Positions 1 through 4,502 of a stretch of DNA of 5,216 nucleotides are shown one piece after another. A program made the position numbers and the translations under genes. The notes beneath the pieces were generated by a model. The model did not search any database. It saw only the letters and a list, made by a program, of their open reading frames with translations, and was not told the DNA's origin. Origin of the DNA: DAOUBA01 sp034432855 (GTDB lineage: Bacteria; Chloroflexota; Anaerolineae; B4-G1); assembly GCA_034432855.1 (NCBI GenBank), contig DAOUBA010000042.1, forward strand, positions 1 through 5,216. Direction: 5' to 3'. The stretch's first letter is position 1, and each line of letters opens with the position of its first letter.

Positions 1-333
1 CCCCAGAATTCCGGCTCGTTGTGCGATTCACTCGCAACGCCGAGGAGACAATCAGACCATACCTGGATGAGTACGAGGAGTTAGCCGGTATTATCGAGGT
101 GCTCCCGGCGGAGGTGTCGTTGGTGGATCTCCAAAGGGCTCAAGCCGAGGCCATGTCCATTGCCCGTAGTTTGGGTATACCTGTGGGGTCGGAGATTAAC
201 GTATTCGAGAACCGGGTTGAGTTGCACGTGGCCGAGCGGGTTCGGTTTGATGCTGCACTGCACAGGCAAGGTATACGATTGCCCGATCATGTTGAGGTGA
301 TCACGGTCGCTCAAATGGGAGGCCCCGACGCTG
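1..333 (+). repeat. Tandem gene duplication, copy 1 (propeptide-coding)
   Basis: This stretch matches 1480-1821 with about 28 base differences (roughly 91-92% identity by hand count) and one 9-base gap, where copy 2 has three extra codons (LQM). The match begins before the window edge and stops abruptly at the propeptide/mature boundary (GPDA-D/E). Most differences are at third codon positions; only about nine amino acids differ. Confidence 0.92.
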
Positions 334-899
334 ACATTTACGGCGGACTCGCGTTAAGCGACTGTACAAGTGGCTTTGCAGTCAGGCAGCTTGGCGGCGG
401 CTTCAAAGGCATCACGACAGCCGGTCACTGCTCAAATAGCCAAAGTTACAATGGTACGGGGCTGACATTTATGCTCGAAAAGTACACGGGCTCTTATGAT
501 GCTCAGTGGCACACGCCGGGATTCACTGTAGTGAACAAAATACAGTGGTCGAGCAGCGGCTCCACGCGTGACATCACCTCGACGAGGCACCGAAATGAGC
601 AGGTAGTGGGTGGATATGTCTGTAAGTATGGTAGAACCACCCACTATACATGTGGCTACATCAGTGCTAAGGACGTTTGCCCGTCCTGGGTTCCAAGTTG
701 CAGCGCGACTTTCATTCGGGTTGATAATACGGCTGGTTACCCTGTTCTTCGTGGCCCTGGAGATAGCGGCGGCCCCTGGTTTCTGGGCAACACTGCCTAT
801 GGAACACATAGCGGGCCTGGTGACGATCCCAATGACGCTGTTTACATGGCAATCAACTATATGGAGGGACTTGGCGTCAGTGTGATGACATCGCCATAA
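1..899 (+). CDS. Streptogrisin/alpha-lytic-type secreted serine protease (family S1), 5' partial
   Basis: The frame is open to the window edge (first full codon at 3), so signal peptide and most of the propeptide lie outside. Numbering from V1 at nt 21: residues 1-104 are the end of a propeptide, shared with the next gene. A mature protease of ~187 residues starts near I106 (IYGGLALSDC), the usual size for this family. The catalytic triad is visible: His136 in TTAGHC, Asp160 in SYDAQ, Ser249 in GPGDSGGPW. Cys115 and Cys137 bracket the His as in streptogrisins, and the VCKYGRTTHYTCG segment (200-212) is a family hallmark. An extra pair lies in CPSWVPSC (220-227), while the family's usual Cys just before GDSGGP is absent (VLRGPGDSGG). 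Family knowledge: the propeptide acts as foldase and inhibitor and is cleaved after export. Inference: an exported endopeptidase with chymotrypsin-like fold. Function is secure; substrate unknown. Internal GTG/ATG codons near the window start are not the real start. Confidence 0.93.
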   Translation, partial: PEFRLVVRFTRNAEETIRPYLDEYEELAGIIEVLPAEVSLVDLQRAQAEAMSIARSLGIPVGSEINVFENRVELHVAERVRFDAALHRQGIRLPDHVEVITVAQMGGPDADIYGGLALSDCTSGFAVRQLGGGFKGITTAGHCSNSQSYNGTGLTFMLEKYTGSYDAQWHTPGFTVVNKIQWSSSGSTRDITSTRHRNEQVVGGYVCKYGRTTHYTCGYISAKDVCPSWVPSCSATFIRVDNTAGYPVLRGPGDSGGPWFLGNTAYGTHSGPGDDPNDAVYMAINYMEGLGVSVMTSP

Positions 900-1005
900 C
901 ACACTGTCAGTCTGTGTTGAAAGAGTAACACCTGCCGGCACAAAGCGCGTTCGCTATTTTGCTGTGGCGGCAGGCACTCCCAGATTCCCACTAGGCACCC
1001 ACCGC
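900..1005. other. Intergenic region with inverted repeats, no gene
   Basis: I see no gene here. Two foldable segments follow the protease stop codon. AACACA at 897-902 can pair with TGTGTT around 914-919. CCTGCCGGCACA at 931-942 pairs with TGTGGCGGCAGG at 963-974 (11 of 12 bases). Between the latter arms, AGCG/CGCT (944-955) forms a small hairpin followed by ATTTT. The group could end transcription of the protease gene, but no strong U-tract follows the larger stem, so this is tentative. Confidence 0.4.
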
Positions 1006-1034
1006 TTGCGGGTTCGGCATGGCAGGTCTACACT
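1006..1034 (+). promoter_or_regulatory. Probable sigma70-type promoter of the paralog gene
   Basis: A -35-like TTGCGG (1006-1011) and a -10-like TACACT (1029-1034) are separated by 17 bases, 58 bases before the ATG at 1092. The CTTGCGGGTTCG start resembles the promoter at 2250 (CTTGCCGGTTCG). The -10 box matches consensus at only four of six positions, so this is moderate evidence. Confidence 0.45.
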
Positions 1035-1091
1035 TTAGGATAAACTTGCCGCCGGGGAGTCCGGCGAGTCTCAACGCCAGGAGGTCCGAAA

Positions 1092-2102
1092 ATGCGCCGG
1101 TTAAAAGCAGGCACGGTGTTCGCGCTGGCAGCAGGCGTGTTGGTGGTACTGTTGTTAAGCGTAGGATCAGGTGCGGTAACTGACCAGCAGTTACTACCCC
1201 TGGATAGCGCACCTGCAAGTACACAACAAGGGACTCTCTGGTCCCAAGGGGAAACGGCGCCTCCGGCTTCACCGAATGCCAGTGTGGCAGTAGCGTCTCC
1301 GGCGCCACTGAACGCCCAAGAGGCGCTGTTGGTGGATGCCCAGATATACGCGTCCAACACGGGGATTAGCCTTGACGAGGCTATCCGCCGGTTTCGGCTT
1401 CAAGACGTGGCCGGACACCTGGAGGCGGAACTGAGCACGAAGGAGGCAGAAACCTTCGCCGGACTGTGGCTTGAGCACACCCCGGAATTCCGGCTCGTTG
1501 TGCGATTCACTCGCAACGCTGAGGAGACGATCAGGCCATACATGGATAAGTACGAAGAGTTAGCCGGTATCATCGAGGTGCTCTCGGCAGAGGTGTCATT
1601 GGTGGATCTCCAAAGGGCTCAGGCCGAGGCCATGTCTATTGCCCGTGGTTTGGGTATACCTGTGGGGTCACAGATTAACGTATTCGAGAACCGGGTTGAG
1701 TTGTACGTGGCCGAGCGGGTTCGGTTTGATGCCGCACTGCAAAGGCTGCAAATGCAAGGGGTACGATTACCCGATCACGTTGAGGTGATCACCGTCGCAC
1801 AAATGGGAGGGCCCGACGCCGAATTAGTTGGTGAATTGGTGCTGGTGGATGATTGCCTGCGCGTGAATGACAGTCATGGTAATAGTTTCTTGCTTGTATG
1901 GCCCCAGGGTTTTTCGCTGAGCACTGATGGTGAGAGCATCCAGGTTGTGGATAGCACCGGCCAACCTGTAGCGCACATAGGTGATGAAGTAAAAGTCAGC
2001 GGTGGTGAGGTCCCCGCCGAACACGCGAAATATCTTGCGCCATCGCTAGCGGGTGATTGTCCCGGCCCTTACTGGCTTGTCGGAGAGATGATGAGCGAGT
2101 GA
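1092..2102 (+). CDS. Exported protein: protease-type propeptide fused to a beta-rich C-terminal domain
   Basis: The ATG at 1092 follows AGGAGG (1079-1084) by 7 bases and opens a clear signal peptide: MRRLK, then a hydrophobic core to about residue 24, with likely cleavage after SGA (26-28). There is no lipobox Cys. Residues 30-75 are a Ser/Ala/Pro-rich linker. Residues 76-243 resemble the propeptide of streptogrisin/alpha-lytic proteases (for example FAGLWLEHTPEFRLVVRFT, 122-140), and 131-243 are near-identical to the upstream protease gene. No catalytic domain follows. Instead residues 244-336 form a short beta-rich module with CLRVND (255-260), LLVWPQGFSLS (267-277), GDEVKVSGGEV and CPGPYWLVG (323-331), and two cysteines (255, 323) that could form a disulfide. 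I recall similar modules in uncharacterised bacterial exported proteins but know no function. Possible roles, all inference: trans-acting foldase or inhibitor of the neighbouring protease, or a secreted binding protein. Coding and export are secure; function is not. Confidence 0.88.
   Translation: MRRLKAGTVFALAAGVLVVLLLSVGSGAVTDQQLLPLDSAPASTQQGTLWSQGETAPPASPNASVAVASPAPLNAQEALLVDAQIYASNTGISLDEAIRRFRLQDVAGHLEAELSTKEAETFAGLWLEHTPEFRLVVRFTRNAEETIRPYMDKYEELAGIIEVLSAEVSLVDLQRAQAEAMSIARGLGIPVGSQINVFENRVELYVAERVRFDAALQRLQMQGVRLPDHVEVITVAQMGGPDAELVGELVLVDDCLRVNDSHGNSFLLVWPQGFSLSTDGESIQVVDSTGQPVAHIGDEVKVSGGEVPAEHAKYLAPSLAGDCPGPYWLVGEMMSE
1480..1821 (+). repeat. Tandem gene duplication, copy 2 (propeptide-coding)
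   Basis: This is the partner of 1-333, offset 1479 bases before the 9-base gap and 1488 after it. Homology stops at GPDAE, after which the two genes share nothing recognisable. Upstream of 1480 the match must continue beyond what the window shows of copy 1. Confidence 0.92.
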
Positions 2103-2203
2103 CGAATCTCTGACAGGTAAGTCCACTGTTTGCCTGCTCGCGACATGTTCCGTTGGCGGTTGCGTATTAGTCCGCCGCAAAATGCGCCGAGTTCTATAAA
2201 CAA
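2103..2203. other. Spacer downstream of the paralog gene
   Basis: No gene is seen. A bulged stem straddles the stop codon: TGTC plus AGAGAT (2078-2089) pairs with ATCTCT plus GACA (2106-2115). It has a 16-base loop and no U-tract, so its significance is unclear. A short GGCGG/CCGCC pair lies at about 2154-2175. Confidence 0.3.
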
Positions 2204-2243
2204 CGCCGGACAACAGCCATTCTGTTGTCCGGCGGTTCGTTTT
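2204..2243 (+). terminator. Intrinsic (rho-independent) terminator
   Basis: CGCCGGACAACAG (2204-2216) is perfectly complementary to CTGTTGTCCGGCG (2222-2234). The result is a 13-base-pair stem with a 5-base loop, followed by GTTCGTTTT. It lies about 100 bases after the paralog gene's stop and just before the next promoter, so it most likely ends that transcript. Confidence 0.82.
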
Positions 2244-2249
2244 CCCCAC

Positions 2250-2278
2250 TTGCCGGTTCGCGCCTCTTCGGGTATAGT
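2250..2278 (+). promoter_or_regulatory. Sigma70-type promoter of the cinA remnant
   Basis: TTGCCG (2250-2255), 17 bases, then TATAGT (2273-2278, five of six consensus positions). Transcription would start near 2285, about 23 bases before the ATG at 2308. It lies immediately after the terminator, and the surrounding segment (2239-2288) resembles 2594-2643 at 35 of 50 positions. Confidence 0.65.
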
Positions 2279-2376
2279 TCTGCCAACTTGTTGTTTCGGA
2301 GGCTGCAATGAAATCCGCCATCCTCGCCGCCAGCGACGAACTGACCTGCGGCTACCGCCTCGACACTAACTCCTAG

Positions 2377-2522
2377 CGAAGCTTCGCCTCAAACCGACAA
2401 GTGATAGGACACGGATACACACGGATGCACACGGATCAGAACAATAAAGAATCCATGTCAATCCGTGTTCATCCGTGTCCAAAAACTTGACTCATTCGTA
2501 AAGAATCTGACCTACGAAGGTG
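2377..2522. mobile_element. Small repeat-bearing insertion (MITE-like) inside the cinA remnant
   Basis: A 146-base segment separates the two cinA pieces and is flanked by CCTAG on both sides (2372-2376 and 2523-2527), which fits a 5-base target duplication. It encodes nothing. It holds the CACGGAT inverted-repeat cluster, a CGAAGCTTCG palindrome at its left end, and two TAAAGAATC copies (2445-2453, 2499-2507). Its ends share only a weak CTTCG similarity as inverted repeats, so a classical transposon origin is not shown. Confidence 0.5.
2407..2480. repeat. CACGGAT-family interspersed inverted repeat
   Basis: A 10-base unit, ACACGGAT plus two bases, is repeated from 2409 (starts 2409, 2419, 2429). 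The inverted form ATCCGTGTTC-ATCCGTGTCC follows at 2461-2480. GGACACGGAT (2407-2416) and ATCCGTGTCC (2471-2480) are perfect complements. I recall similar CACGGAT repeats scattered in intergenic DNA of large repeat-rich bacterial genomes; their role is unknown. Confidence 0.8.
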
Positions 2523-2604
2523 CCTAGTTCATCACCCGTCGCCTGACCGCCTTGCCTACCGATGTCGTCTTGCACCTCTCGGTGGGCACGGGTGGTTTCC
2601 CCAT

Positions 2605-2633
2605 TTGTCAACTCGCCCGGATTCTGGTATGGT
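2605..2633 (+). promoter_or_regulatory. Sigma70-type promoter of the response-regulator remnant
   Basis: TTGTCA (2605-2610, five of six consensus positions), 17 bases, then TATGGT (2628-2633, four of six). The start would be near 2640, about 54 bases before the ATG at 2694. The segment 2594-2643 aligns without gaps to the cinA-remnant promoter segment 2239-2288. Confidence 0.65.
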
Positions 2634-2693
2634 TTGTCCAACTCCGCTTCACGGTTGCTCCCCTCAAGGTTGATCCATAACGAAGGAGGAACG

Positions 2694-3016
2694 ATGGCCA
2701 TTCGCGTGTTGCTGGCCGACGACCATCCGGTGGCGCGTGCGGGTATCCGCGCCGCGCTGGAGAAGGCCCCGGATAGCGAGCGCTTTCCTGGCGCAAGGCG
2801 GTGGGTGAGCGATGGGAAGGCCTGACGGAGCGGGAGCGGGAGGTACTGCATCTGGTGGCGGAGGGGAGGAGCAACCGGGAGATTGCCGGAATCCTCCATG
2901 TGAGCGAGAACACGGTGGAGAGACACGTGAGCAGCATTTTGGGCAAACTGGGGCTGGGCTCCCGCACGGAGGCGGCAATCTGGGTGGTGAAAAACGGGTT
3001 GGTGGAGACGGGATAG
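2694..3016 (+). pseudogene. NarL/FixJ-type response regulator with internal deletion and frame change
   Basis: AAGGAGG (2683-2689) precedes ATG 2694. The first ~28 codons give VLLADDHPVARAGIRAAL, the start of a receiver domain with its acidic DD pair and first helix. The frame then runs into unrelated sequence and stops at 2823-2825. From about 2777, in the frame shifted by -1, the sequence reads RALSWRKAVGERWEGLTERE and continues to the stop at 3014-3016 as a complete LuxR/GerE HTH: GLTEREREVLHLVAEGRSN, then NREIAGILHVSENTVERHVS and the KLGLGSRTEAA helix. The family is normally ~210 residues; about 100 (the phospho-acceptor Asp, the rest of the receiver and the linker) are missing between about 2770 and 2780. 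A GTG at 2801 could start a 71-residue HTH-only protein, overlapping the first fragment by 25 bases, but no strong ribosome binding site precedes it. Most likely a pseudogene; a DNA-binding fragment remains possible. Confidence 0.85.
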
Positions 3017-3048
3017 CAGTACCTTGAGCATGAAATCCTTGCACGTTG

Positions 3049-3126
3049 GGCAAGAAAATCCACCACGAAGGACACGAAGGCAATTAAGTTCCTTCGTGTC
3101 CTTTGTGTGCCCTTCGTGCCCTTGGT
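3049..3126 (-). repeat. CACGAAGG-family inverted repeat, possible terminator of the ECF operon
   Basis: The arms at 3061-3080 and 3091-3110 pair at 18 of 20 positions around a 10-base loop, and a further CCTTCGTG copy follows at 3111-3118. Read leftward, the stem is followed by GATTTTCTT (3060-3052), so it could terminate the operon ending at 3166. Read rightward there is no U-tract. I recall the CACGAAGG motif as a dispersed intergenic repeat in several repeat-rich bacterial genomes. Repeat certain, terminator role moderate. Confidence 0.65.
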
Positions 3127-3165
3127 GGTCTTGGGTTCCGGCTCGTCCGGGTTAGGGAACCGTGC

Positions 3166-3849
3166 CTACGGAAAATCGAGCATGAGCAGCGCGGTGGAGC
3201 AAGTGACCAGAATGGCCGCGAGCCACAGGTCGGCCCGACGAAGTGGCAGAGGCATCGGCCAGCTGCCGCCGCTGGGGTCGAAGGCGCGCACCAGCGCTGC
3301 GTTGACCACCTCGTCTCCATAGCGCAGTGTGTTGGCGACGATGGTGATCAGAAACAGCCGCAGCGCCGGCCAGGGCCGCCGCAGACCGCCACGCAGACGA
3401 ATCGTCTGCCAGGTCACCACGGCCATCTCGCGCAGCGTCCCCAGCAGGTTCAGCGCCAGCGCCGTGGCGAAACCCAATCCACGCAGCCCCAACCGGTCGC
3501 ACAGCGCAACGAGGTCGGAGAGCGAAAGCGCAGCCACTCCCAGGCTGAACGCCAGCATCAACACGCCGGCCCGCCCGGCCATCTCCAGGCCGGTGGCGAA
3601 CCCTGTCCGCGAAAGGCGCAGCGGCCCCAGCGCCGTATCCGGCTCGCCGATGAGGAATGGACCCGACGCGACTGCTATCAGCAGGAGTAGCCAGAAGCGC
3701 CGGCGGGCCAGCAGATGCAAGCCACGCCGGCTGCACGTCAGGCCGAAAGCCAGTTCCGCCAGTGCCACTCCCGCCAGCCACTCGCCTTCGACCAGGACGG
3801 CCAATGATGTGGCCCAGGCGGTGAAGAGCAGGTAACCCCAGGCGCTCAG
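3166..3849 (-). CDS. ecfT: ECF transporter transmembrane subunit EcfT (CbiQ-like)
   Basis: This 227-residue membrane protein couples ATP hydrolysis by EcfA to substrate uptake through the S component. Hydrophobic segments lie near residues 5-20, 25-37, 52-67, 93-110, 125-138, 165-173 and 207-224, with conserved-type cytoplasmic coupling helices between the last ones. Family Ala-Arg-Gly motifs appear in altered form as IRLRGG (150-155) and ALVRAF (185-190). Length matches the family (about 220-270). The gene overlaps the S-component stop by 4 bases (CTGA). No ATG, GTG or TTG lies at the junction: CTG at 3849 fits best, since GGGGAGG (3860-3854) sits 4 bases upstream and TM1 is kept whole. The alternatives are a TTG at 3804, which cuts into TM1, and a GTG about 70 bases upstream, which adds non-membrane sequence. 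EcfT identity follows from topology and neighbours; sequence motifs are weak. Confidence 0.83.
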   Translation of the reverse strand: MSAWGYLLFTAWATSLAVLVEGEWLAGVALAELAFGLTCSRRGLHLLARRRFWLLLLIAVASGPFLIGEPDTALGPLRLSRTGFATGLEMAGRAGVLMLAFSLGVAALSLSDLVALCDRLGLRGLGFATALALNLLGTLREMAVVTWQTIRLRGGLRRPWPALRLFLITIVANTLRYGDEVVNAALVRAFDPSGGSWPMPLPLRRADLWLAAILVTCSTALLMLDFP

Positions 3850-4478
3850 CGTTCCTCCCCACTGGCAGCCGGCATGCGCCGCCCCAGCCGGCGCGCCACC
3901 GCGCGGCCCAATTCCCACGCCCCCCAGCCGCCGAGCGCGCCGACGGCCAGGCGGATCAAAAGCAGGAGCGCCAGGATCAGCAACGCCAGCGACGGGGCCA
4001 GGCCCAGGGATTGACTGCCATCCCGTACCATCTTGGTGTAGACCTCGGCGATACCCTTGCCGTACAGCAGGCGCATCATCAGGAACTTGTGGGGGAGATT
4101 CCAGGCTACTGCCAGCGCCCCGCCGACGACAAACGTCCATCGTCGCGGCGTGCGGGCGAACAGGAGCGCCATCTCCATCAGCACACCTTCGATCAGGATC
4201 GCGACGACCGGCCCGATCTTGTTCTCGCCGGGGCCGAGCAATTTTAGCAGCGCCGTCACGACGCCGATCAGCGCCACCGAGCCGCGCTTCAGCACAAAGT
4301 GCCGTCCGGTCAGCGCCACCGCCGCGCCGATCCCGCCCAGCACCACACCGGTCAGGAACGTATCGGCCAGGGGCGGGTAGATGGCGTGCAGAACGCTGCC
4401 CAACGTCATCTCGACCACACCCCATAACGCACCGAACAGCCCAATGGTGACCCAATCGCGTATGGTGTAAGAACGCAT
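3846..4478 (-). CDS. ECF transporter substrate-binding S component, substrate unknown
   Basis: The ATG at 4478 follows GGAGG (4490-4486) by 7 bases. The 210-residue product is almost entirely membrane helices: near 10-31, 39-58, 66-82, 87-108, 114-132 and 157-180, six in all, the usual S-component topology and size. Helix 1 (IGLFGALWGVVEM) carries small residues spaced as in the AxxxA-type surface that docks on EcfT. Other conserved-looking positions are SVLHAIYPP (28-36), ALLKLLGPGENKIGP (76-90), AILIEGVLMEMALL (93-106) and NLPHKFLM (127-134). The tail (191-210) is Arg-rich and cytoplasmic. It sits 24 bases after the ATPase gene and overlaps ecfT by 4 bases, so the three are one operon. S components bind vitamins, their precursors or metals; I cannot place this one in BioY, ThiT, RibU, YkoE or CbiM/NikM by motif. 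No riboswitch is visible because the operon start is outside the window. Confidence 0.82.
   Translation of the reverse strand: MRSYTIRDWVTIGLFGALWGVVEMTLGSVLHAIYPPLADTFLTGVVLGGIGAAVALTGRHFVLKRGSVALIGVVTALLKLLGPGENKIGPVVAILIEGVLMEMALLFARTPRRWTFVVGGALAVAWNLPHKFLMMRLLYGKGIAEVYTKMVRDGSQSLGLAPSLALLILALLLLIRLAVGALGGWGAWELGRAVARRLGRRMPAASGEER
3850..3860 (-). promoter_or_regulatory. Ribosome binding site deciding the ecfT start
   Basis: GGGGAGG (3860-3854) inside the last codons of the S-component gene is followed 4 bases later by CTG, whose last two bases are the first two of that gene's TGA... overlap (C-TGA). It is the main argument for a CTG start with translational coupling. Confidence 0.5.
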
Positions 4479-4485
4479 TGTGCAA

Positions 4486-4490
4486 CCTCC
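4486..4490 (-). promoter_or_regulatory. Ribosome binding site of the S-component gene
   Basis: GGAGG on the minus strand, 7 bases before the ATG at 4478, within the 24-base gap after the ATPase stop. It fixes the S-component start. Confidence 0.85.
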
Positions 4491-4502
4491 ATCGAATGGG
4501 AA

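Larger units (their letters stand above)
2308..2587 (+). pseudogene. cinA: cinA-type (CinA/MoaB-like domain) gene remnant, interrupted and truncated
   Basis: The ATG at 2308 has an excellent GGAGG (2298-2302, spacing 5). The 22 codons to TAG (2374-2376) end in DELTCGYRLDTNS, which fits the CinA N-terminal pattern (G-D/T-E-L-x-x-G-x-x-x-D-T-N-S). About 150 bases later, in a different frame, 2528-2587 encode ITRRLTALPTDVVLHLSVG, which fits the next CinA segment (the ARRL...V...VGD stretch before the conserved GGLGPT region, which is absent). Family knowledge: CinA is about 400 residues, with a MoaB/MogA-like domain that hydrolyses ADP-ribose, often followed by a nicotinamide-nucleotide deamidase domain. 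Here only about 42 codons remain in two pieces around an insertion (2377-2522), so no CinA enzyme can be made. The left piece alone could express a 22-residue peptide from intact promoter and ribosome binding site. Assignment rests on short motifs, but both pieces fit in order. Confidence 0.68.

Noticed and set aside
432..941. Minus-strand open frame opposite the protease domain
   Set aside because: The plus strand encodes an intact catalytic triad; the reverse reading shows no motif.
2801..2825. Programmed -1 frameshift rescuing the response regulator
   Set aside because: No slippery heptamer in the correct phase is seen in the overlap, and even a frameshift would leave out most of the receiver.
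2492..3083. Minus-strand open frames across the response-regulator remnant
   Set aside because: Compositionally biased translations with no domain; the plus strand has recognisable receiver and HTH motifs.
3134..3161. GGTTCC/GGAACC hairpin just after ecfT as a terminator
   Set aside because: Only six base pairs with a 16-base loop and no U-tract; the repeat at 3061-3110 is a better candidate.
3103..3690. Long plus-strand open frame opposite ecfT
   Set aside because: The Arg/Gln-rich, low-complexity translation is typical of the antisense of a GC-rich gene, and the minus strand encodes a convincing membrane protein.
3166..4485. A 439-codon open frame on the minus strand spanning the S component and EcfT
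   Set aside because: Only the part after 3849 looks like a membrane protein; the upstream part is an Arg/Gly-rich out-of-frame reading of the S-component gene, which has its own ribosome binding site and helices.
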